Below, one piece after another: positions 15,808 through 24,576 of a stretch of 64,000 nt of DNA. The stretch covers positions 1-64,000 of the forward strand of contig CAJTGF010000002.1 of the NCBI GenBank assembly GCA_910575585.1, in the 5' to 3' direction. The notes beneath the pieces are model-generated. The model ran no database searches. It saw only the letters and a list, made by a program, of their open reading frames with translations, and had not been told where the DNA came from. The position numbers and the translations under genes are program-made. The DNA is from Clostridiaceae bacterium. GTDB taxonomy: Bacteria; Bacillota; Clostridia; Lachnospirales; Lachnospiraceae. Position 1 is the first letter of the stretch. Every line of letters begins with the position of its first letter.

Positions 15808-17349
15808 CTACTTCTTCCGCCCCGAACCGCTCTCCCGCCGTTTTCTCACCAGCTCCTCAAAGTCCTCCTCATTATATCCGATCTCCATAAGCCGCTGTCT
15901 CCTGCGTTCCCGGCGCTTCTGTCTTGCGATCCTTTCCTTCCTTCTGCGGATGCCAAGAAAGATCCCCAGCCCTGCGACCACTGCCAGCCCGATTCCGGCC
16001 ACTATGATCAGGATCTGATTCTGGGACAAAGAAAAACCGGAAAAGATACCCCCGCCTTTCCCCTCCTTCTCCTGCTCATCCGCCGGTGACGACTCTTCCT
16101 GCGCCGTACTCTCCTCCGGCTGGCTTTCGCCCATGGCTTCTGCCGCTGCCCGGGACGCCTCCTCGGCCGCCCGGCTGGCCTCTTCCGCCGCCAGCTGCGC
16201 CTCCCGCTCCGTATCAATGATATACGCGCTCCCCACCTTCCGGTCATTGTAGGTGTAGGAAAGCATGGCCACCGCCGCCGGCGGATGGCCTGCCGGAAGG
16301 TCCGTCACCAGATTTCTCTGGGCATCCGAAAAGCCTGCCGCCAAAGGAACCGTGATCACCGCCTCCTCCAGCCGCAGCTGAGACGCAGGGTATACGCTTC
16401 CCCCAAACGTAAACTCCTCCTGCTCCTGCAAAAAACCCTCCGCGCCGTTGACCGACTCATTTTTAAAAGAAGAGAAGCCGAAATTCATGATATTCTTGGC
16501 ATCCATATAATACTGGTACTTATCGCTCCCTTTCAGAATAACGGAAATGAGCCGTCTCCCGTCCCTCTCCGCATACGTCACAAGGGTGTTGCCCGCCTTG
16601 GAGGTGTAGCCGGTCTTTCCCGCCTTTACGCCCTCGCAGTAATATTCACTGCCCCTGCTCTCCTCCATGACAATGCGGTGCTCCATGCTGATATTGGCCC
16701 CATTTGGGTTATTGATGGTGGGACCCACAGAATACTTCTTGGTGGAAGCGATCCGAAACACCTCCTCATTCTCAAAGACGGCGGCGGCGATCAGGGCCAT
16801 GTCATAGGCGCTGACATACTGGCTGTCGTCATTTAGACCGGACGGGTTGGCAAAATGAGTCTCATCCGGGGAACACCCCAGCTCCTTTGCCTTTTCATTC
16901 ATCATCTCCACAAACCCATCCCGGCTTCCCCCCACGTGTTCCGCCAGGGCATTGGCGGACTGGTTGCTGGACAAAAGCACCATCATGTGGAGACAGTCCT
17001 CCACAGAGATCTGATCTCCCTCCGCCAGGGACAGTTTATTGCCGGCCCCGGCCTCCAGATTGTGGATCGCGTCATAGGAAAACGTCACCGTCTCATCCAT
17101 CTGGCAGTTCTCCACCACCACAAGGGCAGTCAGAAGCTTCAAAATACTGGCCGGCGGGTAGGGAACGTGGATCTGCTGTCCAAAAAGAACGGTCTTGGAA
17201 TCCGCGTCAATGACAATGCCCGCCCCAGCCACGATCCCCACATCCCCGGGCCAGGAAGGCGGCTCTGCAAAAGATGTTATGGCGCCCGGCTCCAGGATCA
17301 TGGCAGCAGCCATAAAAAAGCTAATAATCCTCTTTTTAAGATTCCCCAT
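15808..17349 (-). CDS. dacA: D-alanyl-D-alanine carboxypeptidase (penicillin-binding protein, DacA type)
   Basis: A serine carboxypeptidase that trims the terminal D-Ala from peptidoglycan stem peptides. From the start used here (513 residues): signal peptide at 1-28, catalytic SILK at 68-71, SSN at 127-129 and KTG at 245-247. The C-terminal third has an Ala/Glu-rich stretch with repeated AAEEASRA, an acidic linker, one membrane helix (ILIIVAGIGLAVVAGLGIFLG) and a very basic cytoplasmic tail. The ATG at 17349 is nine bases after GGAGGAG; ATG 17355 is also possible. A longer frame upstream reads only the 8-bp repeat. It belongs with the NlpC/P60 and MATE genes upstream. Confidence 0.9.
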   Translation of the reverse strand: MGNLKKRIISFFMAAAMILEPGAITSFAEPPSWPGDVGIVAGAGIVIDADSKTVLFGQQIHVPYPPASILKLLTALVVVENCQMDETVTFSYDAIHNLEAGAGNKLSLAEGDQISVEDCLHMMVLLSSNQSANALAEHVGGSRDGFVEMMNEKAKELGCSPDETHFANPSGLNDDSQYVSAYDMALIAAAVFENEEVFRIASTKKYSVGPTINNPNGANISMEHRIVMEESRGSEYYCEGVKAGKTGYTSKAGNTLVTYAERDGRRLISVILKGSDKYQYYMDAKNIMNFGFSSFKNESVNGAEGFLQEQEEFTFGGSVYPASQLRLEEAVITVPLAAGFSDAQRNLVTDLPAGHPPAAVAMLSYTYNDRKVGSAYIIDTEREAQLAAEEASRAAEEASRAAAEAMGESQPEESTAQEESSPADEQEKEGKGGGIFSGFSLSQNQILIIVAGIGLAVVAGLGIFLGIRRRKERIARQKRRERRRQRLMEIGYNEEDFEELVRKRRESGSGRKK

Positions 17350-17363
17350 CCCCATTCTCCTCC

Positions 17364-17398
17364 AATCTTCCAATCTTCCAATCTTCCAATCTCCCAAG
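17364..17398. repeat. 8-bp tandem repeat (AATCTTCC) before dacA
   Basis: Four near-perfect copies of the 8-base unit AATCTTCC/AATCTCCC between the MATE stop and the dacA ribosome site. The same unit family (AATCTGCC, AATCTGCT) recurs at 20288-20385, 32869-32912 and 35305-35386, always at gene boundaries. Confidence 0.75.
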
Positions 17399-17431
17399 TC
17401 TTTTTCAGCCTGGAATACGCGTTCATCCCTC

Positions 17432-18838
17432 TCACGCTCCGGGCTTTAACGGCTGCGGCTGCGCCTGCCCGGCCTCATGCTCTCTCATCTGCCTCAATTC
17501 CTTTAACGTCCCCATAACAATCCCGGTAGCCAGCGCAAACGTCAGCATATCCGCCAAAGGCTGGCACAGCTGGAGTCCCAAAAGCCCCAAAAATCCCGGA
17601 AGGATCAAAAGCGCCGGGATCAAAAACAGTCCCTGCCTGCCCATGGCCACCAGGGAAGCCCGAAAGCCGTAGCCAATGGACTGGGTCAGCATGTTCACCA
17701 TGATCACCCAAGCCTGGAAAGGCATGGTGGCCAGCTGCAGCCGCAGCGCCAGCGTCCCGATGCGGATCACCTCAGCGTCCTCTCTTCGAAACGCGGTGAT
17801 AATGGGCCTGCTGAACACAAAGGCAATGATCCCAAACGAGGTCAGCATTACGACCGCCACCTTCACACAGAACCAGAAAGCATCCAGCACCCGGTCATAC
17901 CGCTTCGCGCCGAAATTAAAACCGCAAACCGGCTGAAACCCCTGGCCAAAGCCAATAAGGCTGGAATTAACAAACATCATAAACCGGGACACAATGGACA
18001 TGGCCGCGATGGCGGCGTCCCCGTAAGGCCCTGCCGCGAAATTTAAGGCAACCGTGGCCACGCTGGCCAATCCCTGACGGCAGAAAGAAGGAAGCCCCGC
18101 ATGGAGGATCTCCCCATACATCCCAAGGGTCGGCGTAAACTTGGTGATGCGGATGCTGATGCATCCCTTCTGCATGTTGCACTGGTAAAGGAGAATGGAA
18201 AAACTGACGATCTGGCTGATCATGGTCGCGATGGCAGCGCCGGATATCCCCATCCCAAATCCAAAGATCAGCACCGGGTCCAGAAACATGTTCAAGATCC
18301 CTCCCGCAGTGATCCCCACCATGGAAAACACCGCGTTGCCCTGGGCCCGCAGGATATTGTTCATCACAAACGAAGTGATCATAAAAGGCGCCGCCATCAG
18401 GATGTACCTGGCATAATCCTGGGCAAAAGGGGCGATGGTATCCGTAGCCCCCAGAAAATATACCAGCTGCCTGGAAAACAGCGTTCCAAACACCGCAATG
18501 GCCGCGCCGATGATGCCTCCCGTAAAAAACGCCGTAGCCGCGGACTTGGCCGCCACATCCTCATTGCGGCTGCCCAAAGACCTGGAAATATAATTGCCGC
18601 TGCCCATCCCCAAAGTAAAACCAATGGCCTGGATCATGGCCATGGCGGAAAACATGACCCCCACGGCCCCCGAAGCGCTGGTTCCGATCTGGCTCACAAA
18701 AAAAGTGTCCGCCATATTGTAGATGGATGTGACCAGCATACTGATGATCGTGGGCACCGCCAGGCGGGGGATCAGTTTCTCTACCGGCGTGTCGAGCATC
18801 TGCCTGTACTTCTCTTCTTTCGTCATTGCCTTAGCCAT
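17432..18838 (-). CDS. MATE-family efflux transporter
   Basis: A 468-residue integral membrane protein with about 12 predicted helices, of the multidrug and toxic compound extrusion family, which exports cations or drugs in exchange for Na+ or H+. It begins with PVEKLIPRLAVPTIISMLV and MADTFFVSQIG, the usual first-helix signature, and has the repeat-related AGPYGDAAIAAMSIV in the second half. Substrate unknown. It starts one base after the NlpC/P60 stop, with its ribosome site (GGAGGA) inside that gene, so it is translationally coupled to a cell-wall hydrolase. Confidence 0.9.
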   Translation of the reverse strand: MAKAMTKEEKYRQMLDTPVEKLIPRLAVPTIISMLVTSIYNMADTFFVSQIGTSASGAVGVMFSAMAMIQAIGFTLGMGSGNYISRSLGSRNEDVAAKSAATAFFTGGIIGAAIAVFGTLFSRQLVYFLGATDTIAPFAQDYARYILMAAPFMITSFVMNNILRAQGNAVFSMVGITAGGILNMFLDPVLIFGFGMGISGAAIATMISQIVSFSILLYQCNMQKGCISIRITKFTPTLGMYGEILHAGLPSFCRQGLASVATVALNFAAGPYGDAAIAAMSIVSRFMMFVNSSLIGFGQGFQPVCGFNFGAKRYDRVLDAFWFCVKVAVVMLTSFGIIAFVFSRPIITAFRREDAEVIRIGTLALRLQLATMPFQAWVIMVNMLTQSIGYGFRASLVAMGRQGLFLIPALLILPGFLGLLGLQLCQPLADMLTFALATGIVMGTLKELRQMREHEAGQAQPQPLKPGA

Positions 18839-18839
18839 A

Positions 18840-20243
18840 CTAGTTTAAAATCCTCCGCACGCTTAAGATACTCCTGTATGTGGCATTGCCCACCTTGATT
18901 CCTGTGGAGGGGGAACTGGCATGGACGATCTGGCCGTTTCCGATATAAATACCCACATGGCCCGCATAGCACACAATATCACCTGGCTGAGCGTCCGCGT
19001 AATCCACCGCCGTGCCTGCGGAACGCTGCTGGGAAGAACTTCTTGGTAAACTGATTCCGAAATTCTTGTACACGCTCTGAACAAAACCCGAACAGTCCGC
19101 GCCGTTGGTCAGACTGGTGCCTCCGTATACGTAAGGATTGCCGATAAACTGCATGGCATAATTTGCAACCGACTGCCCGCTGCCCGAACCGCTGCTGCTG
19201 GGTGCCTTGGTGGTCTCCGGCGTCTGGGCTTTGGTGGTCTCCGCCTTTGGCCCTTGTGACGCGGCCGTGGTGGATGGTGAAGTCTCGGCTGCGGGAGGCG
19301 CCTGGACGTTCTGTGTATTCCCCGAATCAGGATTTCCCCCCGGATTCTGGGCGATCAGGGCATCCCCCAGCTGAGTGCTCTCCGCCGCGGCGCTGCTGGC
19401 CTGGGCCGCAAGCCTGGCCGCCTCCGCCGCCTGTCTGCTGGCTTCCTCCGCCGCCCGCTGCGCCTGGGCCCTTCTTCTGGCCTCCTCTGCCTGGGCCTGG
19501 CGGATCTGCTCATTTTTCTTGGCGATAGTGGCCGTGTAAGCCGCCGCCTCCGCCTTGGCCGCTGCCAGCTGCTCATCGAAATTGGCGATCTCCCGCCGTT
19601 TCTGCGCAATGGTATTCTCAAGCTCTGTCTTCTGGGCCGCGTACTCCAGCTGCATGCCCTCCATCTCCGCCTTCTCATTCTCCAGCTGAGCCTTGTACTG
19701 CTTCACCTGCAGCTTGGTCTCCTGAAACTCCTCCAGCTTCTCCCTGTCATAGGTGTACAGGGCTTCTATGTACTCGCTTTTGTTCAAAAGCTCCGTCATG
19801 CTCTTTACCTGCAAAAGGATATCCAGATATTCCGTCTCTCCCCGCTCGTACATGTATTTGATCCGCTTCTTCATGGCGTCATACTGGTTTTCCTCTCTGA
19901 CTTTGGCGGCGTCGTACTCTCCCTGGGCCTCGTGAATCTGCTCATTCTTGTACTCAATATCCGCTTCCAGAAGCGTGATCTCCGCAATCAGCTCCGACAG
20001 TTCGCTGCTTAACGAGGTGACCTCCGACTGGGTGTTGCTGATCTTCTGCTGGGCCTCGTTGGCCTTTTTATTGGCCTCATTCAGCTTTTTCTCCGCTTCC
20101 TTTTTCTCCTTTGCCGCCTTGCTGGCGGAAGTTGCAAACGTTGTCACCGGTTGCTGCCACAAAATCGCCCCTGCCAGCAAAAACACGGCTGCCCGCCGGA
20201 TCACTGCCCTAGGCTCCCAAGTCTTCTTCCGTCTGTCTCTCAT
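18840..20243 (-). CDS. NlpC/P60 endopeptidase with coiled-coil (CwlO/PcsB-like)
   Basis: A secreted peptidoglycan endopeptidase. From the start used (467 residues): signal peptide 1-38 (VFLLAGAILWQQPVTTFATSA), a long coiled coil to about 290, a Ser/Thr/Pro/Gln linker, and a C-terminal NlpC/P60 domain with catalytic Cys in GADCSGFV, His in GHVGIYIGNG and the polar third residue in VHASSP. Coiled-coil hydrolases of this class are usually held inactive until activated at the membrane by FtsEX; no ftsEX is in this window. ATG 20243 is preferred over 20282 because it gives a normal signal peptide and lies after GGAG and AGGAAA. Confidence 0.88.
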   Translation of the reverse strand: MRDRRKKTWEPRAVIRRAAVFLLAGAILWQQPVTTFATSASKAAKEKKEAEKKLNEANKKANEAQQKISNTQSEVTSLSSELSELIAEITLLEADIEYKNEQIHEAQGEYDAAKVREENQYDAMKKRIKYMYERGETEYLDILLQVKSMTELLNKSEYIEALYTYDREKLEEFQETKLQVKQYKAQLENEKAEMEGMQLEYAAQKTELENTIAQKRREIANFDEQLAAAKAEAAAYTATIAKKNEQIRQAQAEEARRRAQAQRAAEEASRQAAEAARLAAQASSAAAESTQLGDALIAQNPGGNPDSGNTQNVQAPPAAETSPSTTAASQGPKAETTKAQTPETTKAPSSSGSGSGQSVANYAMQFIGNPYVYGGTSLTNGADCSGFVQSVYKNFGISLPRSSSQQRSAGTAVDYADAQPGDIVCYAGHVGIYIGNGQIVHASSPSTGIKVGNATYRSILSVRRILN

Positions 20244-20287
20244 CTGTTTCCTGCTCTCCTTATCATCTGAAACCGACGCCATCCCCA

Positions 20288-20385
20288 GATCTGCTAATCT
20301 TCCAATCTGCGGATCTGCTAATCTCTAAATCTCAAACTCCGCTCATATACGGACCTGCCAATCTGCCAATCTGCCAACGCGCCGA
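20288..20385. repeat. 8-bp tandem repeat tract before the NlpC/P60 gene
   Basis: Interrupted copies of AATCTGCC, AATCTTCC and AATCTGCG between folA and the NlpC/P60 gene. The unit length is not a multiple of three and the tract is intergenic. Function unknown. Confidence 0.7.
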
Positions 20386-20400
20386 TCCTTGCTGCTTTCT

Positions 20401-20916
20401 CTATATTCCAACTACACTTCCCCCATCCCTCCTGACATATCTGCGGAAAGTGTAGCAAATGTCAAAATAAGTGGCCTCCTCCGTCTCCAGATCCAAAACC
20501 CACTGCGGATCCTCATCCAGATTCGGAAAAAAGGCATCTGCCTCATAGGCATAATCAATAAACGTCACATGGGCGGTATCACAAAAAGGCAGGAAAGCCC
20601 TGTAAATCTCCTCTCCCCCTGCCACAAACACATCCTCTGTCCTTATGCCCTTCACCGCCTCAAGGACCCCGGACACGCTGGAGACCCACAAGGCGCCATT
20701 GCCTGACGCTCCTTCTGCCTCCCGGGAAAGCACGATGGTCTTCCTTCCATACAAAGGCTTCCCACCGGGCAGACTCTCCAGCGTCTTCCTGCCCATGATC
20801 ACCGTCTTGCCAAGAGTCTCCTCCCGAAACAATCTCTGGTCCTCGGGAATAGCCGCCAAAAGCCGCCCGTTTTTCCCAATCCCCCAATTTCTGTCCACTG
20901 CGGCGATCAGATTCAT
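20401..20916 (-). CDS. folA: Dihydrofolate reductase
   Basis: A 171-residue NADPH-dependent enzyme that reduces dihydrofolate to tetrahydrofolate for thymidylate and purine synthesis. MNLIAAVDRNWGIGKNG at the N-terminus, the LLAAIPEDQRLFRE substrate-site helix with its acidic residue, VIMGRKTLESLPGGKPL, and VFVAGGEEIYRAFLP are all present. Start chosen at 20916 because GGAGG lies five bases upstream and the protein then begins like other DHFRs; a longer frame adds 13 unlikely residues. No thyA is next to it in this window. Confidence 0.93.
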   Translation of the reverse strand: MNLIAAVDRNWGIGKNGRLLAAIPEDQRLFREETLGKTVIMGRKTLESLPGGKPLYGRKTIVLSREAEGASGNGALWVSSVSGVLEAVKGIRTEDVFVAGGEEIYRAFLPFCDTAHVTFIDYAYEADAFFPNLDEDPQWVLDLETEEATYFDICYTFRRYVRRDGGSVVGI

Positions 20917-21023
20917 CCCATCCTCCTGTATCCTTATGCGCCATGCGCCAAACAATCAAACAATCCTGTTATAAACCAGTATACTTCACTTCCCGCTTTT
21001 TTGAAAGCCCTTTTTTACAGATG

Positions 21024-21152
21024 CTGCCGGCTGACATCATGGTTACTGTTCACGCCATGGCTAATCACTCCGCTGATTAGCCATGGGTCAGTACTGTTAC
21101 GGGGACATATGCGGTTACGTTCACAGAGTACCTGTAAACGGTAACCATCCAT
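21024..21152. repeat. Structured intergenic element with nested hairpins
   Basis: ATGGTTAC (21038-21045) pairs with GTAACCAT (21143-21150) as an outer stem, and CATGGCTAATCA with TGATTAGCCATG (21056-21085) as a perfect 12-bp inner hairpin. It lies right after the M29 peptidase stop on the minus strand. It may belong to the REP-like family at 26093-26214, which also carries a GGTTA/TAACC outer stem; likely a transcript-end structure. Confidence 0.6.
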
Positions 21153-21157
21153 GCCCC

Positions 21158-23224
21158 TTACAGAGCCTCGTTTAACTTCTCAGCCCCGGGTACCACAAAC
21201 CTGCCGTCCGCGATTACCGGCAGTTTCTCCCCGTTTTGATCAACCCCGTAGATCTCCCCCAGCTCGCTGTAGGGGATGGTAATATCCGTATGGCAGCTGA
21301 AATAAGCCCTGCCCACATCCTCTTTCCTTAAAATGGAGATCTCGTTATCCTTGGCGATGATCTCCTTGCCGTCAGGATTGTAGATCACGGTGTCCTCGGA
21401 CCAGTTATAGCAGGTATCCCCCACCGCGAAATGAGGTCCCATCTTCTCCACAATAAGGATAGGCAGCTTATCCACGATACCGAACCTTTGGGCCATGGCA
21501 TAGGCCACGGTGTTGGTCCCGATGGCAAACTCTCCGATGGGCAGAGTGTCATGGTTCTTCATGATCACCTGCTTCACCAAAGCTCTGCCTGCCTCCTTAT
21601 CCTCAAAATTATCGCAGCCGTAGGACACCACCTTCCCGTCCTCAAACTCCATCACCAGGTTTTTAAACTGGAAATTCCCGATATACACGCTTCCAACCTG
21701 CAGCCGTCCCTTTGTGCCTTTAAGTACCGGAGAGGTAAACACCTCGCCTACGGGAATGTTCACGTCGGCCACGCAGTTCTCAAAATTAGTCTCCTTTGCG
21801 GGATCGGCAAGCTTATGGAGATTCACCTTCAGATCGGTCTTGTTCTCCCCCCTGCCCGTGATCACCACATACTCCGCCTTGTCAAGCCGGTCAATGACCG
21901 CCTGCTGCATCCTCTTGTACTCCTCATAGTCCAGAGTATTTATGCGTATGGTCTCTTCAAATATTTCCTTAAAGTCCTTCCCGATGGACGGCTTTGGAAA
22001 GGCGATGATGGTAAAGCTGGTCTCGTCTCCCGGCACGTAGTCATTGCTTATGCGGGTACATTCATTGGCATGGGCAATGGTCAGCTTCTCCTGGTCCCGG
22101 CTTAAGGAAAGGGCCTCCTTCTTGTTCAGAGGCTTAAAGCCTTCCTCGCCGAAGGTCTCTATGACAGCGGGGCCGCCGTACTCCCGCCCCTCCTGCTTTA
22201 CTCTTTCATAGGCTGCCTTAAGGACGGCCGCCTTGTGGTCCGTAAACTCCTTATCCAGATACAGCGCTGTATCGTACCGGTGGTCATACTCATACTGCTT
22301 GTTAGGCGAAGATCCGTAAAAGCCCCTTTTTCGGTTGGGATTTTTGTTGACAGACCATACGGGAGCCCGGAAGATCACTGCCTCCAGCCCCATATCCTTA
22401 AACAGCTCCATGGCCCGGCGCGCCATGCGCTCAAAGCCCAGCTCGTAGATCACGGCCACGCTTTTCTTTCCCTCCAGCTTTTTGCCCATGACCGCAAAGC
22501 CCTTTTGGTATCCTTGTGTGTACGCGCCGGCCATCTTGTCAATGGTCTCCTGGGGCAGATGGTTGAGGAAATCAGCGATCTTTTTTTCCTCCTCGGACAC
22601 ATACTCCCCATAAAAGTAGAGATACCGCATATCTTCCAGATTGCATCGTTGGACAATGTCCTTTCCGAACGTCAGTTTCGGATCCAGAAGCTCCCGGGTC
22701 CGCCATCCCACCATCAGATCCGCTTGCTCTCTGTAAAATCGGCCCATGCGCTCCTTAACCCGTTCCACATCCGGCACCCTGTCCCGAAACAGATCAAAGA
22801 TATCCGCAAACAGCTCATTCAACACCGTAATCTCCGTCAGACGGCTCTCCATGGCAAACGCGATCTGTCCCCGGATCTCGGCGTACAGACCGGCCATTAT
22901 GGGTCCCCATGCATCCCCCAGCCGGTCCGATGCAAAGGATGGATTGGCATAGCTCTCCTCATACCGGCCCGGCAGGATATCCTGGTAGAGCATCTGATTC
23001 CACTCCTCCAGCTCCGGAAGCAGCAGCGAGCGGTAACGCCCTTCCTCCACGGTCTCATACAGCTCCTCGATCATGACAATAAAATCCGACACCTTTATGA
23101 AATACTCCTCAAACGGCTTTACGGCGCTAAACTCCTGCCCGATGGGCCCGATCTTATCCATGACCCGGTCAAACCGCTCCCGTATTTCTCTGTTTTTCTC
23201 ACCAAACATCTCTCTGTAATCCAT
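21158..23224 (-). CDS. M29-family metalloaminopeptidase
   Basis: A 688-residue protein. The C-terminal 370 residues match the M29 thermophilic aminopeptidase family (AmpS/PepS type), which removes N-terminal residues with a two-metal site: ADVNIPVGEVFTSP carries a ligand Glu, EKMGPHFAVGDTCY the Glu and His, and FSCHTDI the late His and Asp. The N-terminal 300 residues are helical and specific to a longer Clostridia form. ATG 23224 has AGGAGG nine bases upstream; it overlaps the stop of the previous gene (TAATG). Confidence 0.85.
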   Translation of the reverse strand: MDYREMFGEKNREIRERFDRVMDKIGPIGQEFSAVKPFEEYFIKVSDFIVMIEELYETVEEGRYRSLLLPELEEWNQMLYQDILPGRYEESYANPSFASDRLGDAWGPIMAGLYAEIRGQIAFAMESRLTEITVLNELFADIFDLFRDRVPDVERVKERMGRFYREQADLMVGWRTRELLDPKLTFGKDIVQRCNLEDMRYLYFYGEYVSEEEKKIADFLNHLPQETIDKMAGAYTQGYQKGFAVMGKKLEGKKSVAVIYELGFERMARRAMELFKDMGLEAVIFRAPVWSVNKNPNRKRGFYGSSPNKQYEYDHRYDTALYLDKEFTDHKAAVLKAAYERVKQEGREYGGPAVIETFGEEGFKPLNKKEALSLSRDQEKLTIAHANECTRISNDYVPGDETSFTIIAFPKPSIGKDFKEIFEETIRINTLDYEEYKRMQQAVIDRLDKAEYVVITGRGENKTDLKVNLHKLADPAKETNFENCVADVNIPVGEVFTSPVLKGTKGRLQVGSVYIGNFQFKNLVMEFEDGKVVSYGCDNFEDKEAGRALVKQVIMKNHDTLPIGEFAIGTNTVAYAMAQRFGIVDKLPILIVEKMGPHFAVGDTCYNWSEDTVIYNPDGKEIIAKDNEISILRKEDVGRAYFSCHTDITIPYSELGEIYGVDQNGEKLPVIADGRFVVPGAEKLNEAL

Positions 23225-23817
23225 TATCCCAAACCTCCTAGTCCAATGACGACCACTGCGATCCACCCTGCCAGCATCAAAACGCCCAGGACAATGCCCA
23301 GCCTCGCCAATGTATAATTTTTATCATCTTCCAGAAATGAAATGCCCCCGTACCACACGGCCACCGCTGCCAGGATCATGCTGCACAGCCCCATGGCCCC
23401 GTGGGTCAGTGTGGCCTGCCCCTGGGTCTTGACCGCGCCGTAAAGCCCGCCGCCTCCAAAAAGGAGCGCCGCCGCGGCCAGGGCCATGGCTATCTTGCTT
23501 CTGACGGCAAAGGGCTTCCTCACATAAGATACCCTGGGTGTCCTGGCAATGGCCGTCTCCCGGATCTCTCTGCGGTTCTTTTCTTTTCTGGCCTTAGATG
23601 CCATGATCTCCTTTTTCCGTCGCTGTATCTCCCTCTCTCTCTCCCTTCGCGGTTCCAGATACTTTTGGAGAATGCTCATCTCCTGCTCCAAATCCGCGCT
23701 CATCTGTCCGCCGCCCGGCCCCGGATATGCTCCGGTCTGCCGCGCTGTTGTGTCCCTTATCTGTCTTTTGTTGTTCCTACCTGCCGTCTTCTGGCGTCTC
23801 CCTGATCTTTGCGGCAC
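23224..23817 (-). CDS. Membrane protein with basic coiled-coil N-terminus (DUF6142-like)
   Basis: A 197-residue protein: a basic, charged helix (YLEPRREREREIQRRKKEIM) in the first half, then about three membrane helices (IAMALAAAALLFGGGGLYGAV, GLCSMILAAVAVWYG, LGIVLGVLMLAGWIAVVVIG). It resembles the small uncharacterised DUF6142 family, from memory. GTG start with GGAGG six bases upstream. The start lies within the VanZ frame (41-base overlap) and the stop overlaps the M29 start, so the three genes form one coupled unit. Confidence 0.65.
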   Translation of the reverse strand: MPQRSGRRQKTAGRNNKRQIRDTTARQTGAYPGPGGGQMSADLEQEMSILQKYLEPRREREREIQRRKKEIMASKARKEKNRREIRETAIARTPRVSYVRKPFAVRSKIAMALAAAALLFGGGGLYGAVKTQGQATLTHGAMGLCSMILAAVAVWYGGISFLEDDKNYTLARLGIVLGVLMLAGWIAVVVIGLGGLG

Positions 23818-24277
23818 GCCGTTTCCTCCTTATGCGGATCCCCTGTACCTTCTTGTAACACAGAAATCCCAAAATCCCGCCGATTGTATTTAATAATAAG
23901 TCATCCACATCAAAGCTTCCCACCTTAAAGATCAGCTGAGTGGTCTCAATGCAGAAACTTAAGAAAAATCCAAGTAAAAAAGTATTGTACCACCGCCGTC
24001 CTCTCCTGCTGACAATGGGCAGAAAAAATCCAAAGGGCATAAACCCTGCCACATTGCCCCCCAGATTAAGGATAACCGCTTTCCACCCCAACTGCTTTCT
24101 GTAGACAATAAAACGCCGGATCTCTTTCAATAATTCCAGATTGTAGGCGTAGCCCGCCTTCGTATTGCCGCCTCTTCCGAAAGATTCGGCAAAAAACATA
24201 AAATAAACCAGGGCAATCAGGTACAGAACAAACAGCACCCAGCCCAGCTTCTGATTTTTCGTGGTATTTCGAATCAT
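23777..24277 (-). CDS. VanZ-like family membrane protein
   Basis: A 166-residue membrane protein of the VanZ-like family, some members of which give low-level teicoplanin resistance; most are uncharacterised. Four helices are visible: WVLFVLYLIALVYFMFF, the pair with VAGFMPFGFFLPI between them, FLLGFFLSFCIETTQLIF with the typical ETxQ motif, and LLNTIGGILGFLCY. The DxDDLLLNTIGG motif is the family signature. ATG 24277 has GGGAG six bases upstream; ATG 24322 in frame is possible but poorly placed. Confidence 0.85.
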   Translation of the reverse strand: MIRNTTKNQKLGWVLFVLYLIALVYFMFFAESFGRGGNTKAGYAYNLELLKEIRRFIVYRKQLGWKAVILNLGGNVAGFMPFGFFLPIVSRRGRRWYNTFLLGFFLSFCIETTQLIFKVGSFDVDDLLLNTIGGILGFLCYKKVQGIRIRRKRRAAKIRETPEDGR

Positions 24278-24388
24278 ATAAACTCCCGTGGCCTTGCTGA
24301 ACTTTCGCTCCAAATGGATCATCGGCCCCCAGCCGCCAAAAGCTGCCGAAAACGGCAGTACCCCGTCCCGGAATACTGCCAGCCGTTT

Positions 24389-24538
24389 CTAAAATGTGAT
24401 CTCTGATTTTCTCTTCAGCAAAAGAGCGCCTGTGACAATGGACACTGTCCCGGCGATCAGACCAAGGCTGATCAAAACCACTCCCACCGCAATATTGGCG
24501 GCTCCGATATTTCTCATCGTCTTGTAGATCCGCTCCAT
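24389..24538 (-). CDS. Small single-pass membrane protein (49 aa)
   Basis: A short frame of 49 codons: MERIYKTMRNIGAANIAVGV, then one hydrophobic stretch (VLISLGLIAGTVSIVTGALLL) and a basic end (KRKSEITF). GGAGAG sits about seven bases before the ATG. It lies between pyrE and VanZ on the same strand. Small helical proteins of this look are common in Clostridia; the function is unknown. Confidence 0.65.
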   Translation of the reverse strand: MERIYKTMRNIGAANIAVGVVLISLGLIAGTVSIVTGALLLKRKSEITF

Positions 24539-24576
24539 ACCTCACTCTCCTTTCTCTGCCGCGTTTTCCCGCTTTC

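Noticed and set aside
17350-17397. Longer N-terminus for the D-alanyl-D-alanine carboxypeptidase.
   Set aside because: The extra codons read only the 8-bp repeat and would precede a normal signal peptide; the ribosome site supports 17349 or 17355.
24066-24545. A 159-codon minus frame across the small membrane protein and VanZ.
   Set aside because: It overlaps two better-supported genes in other frames and has a composition unlike a protein.
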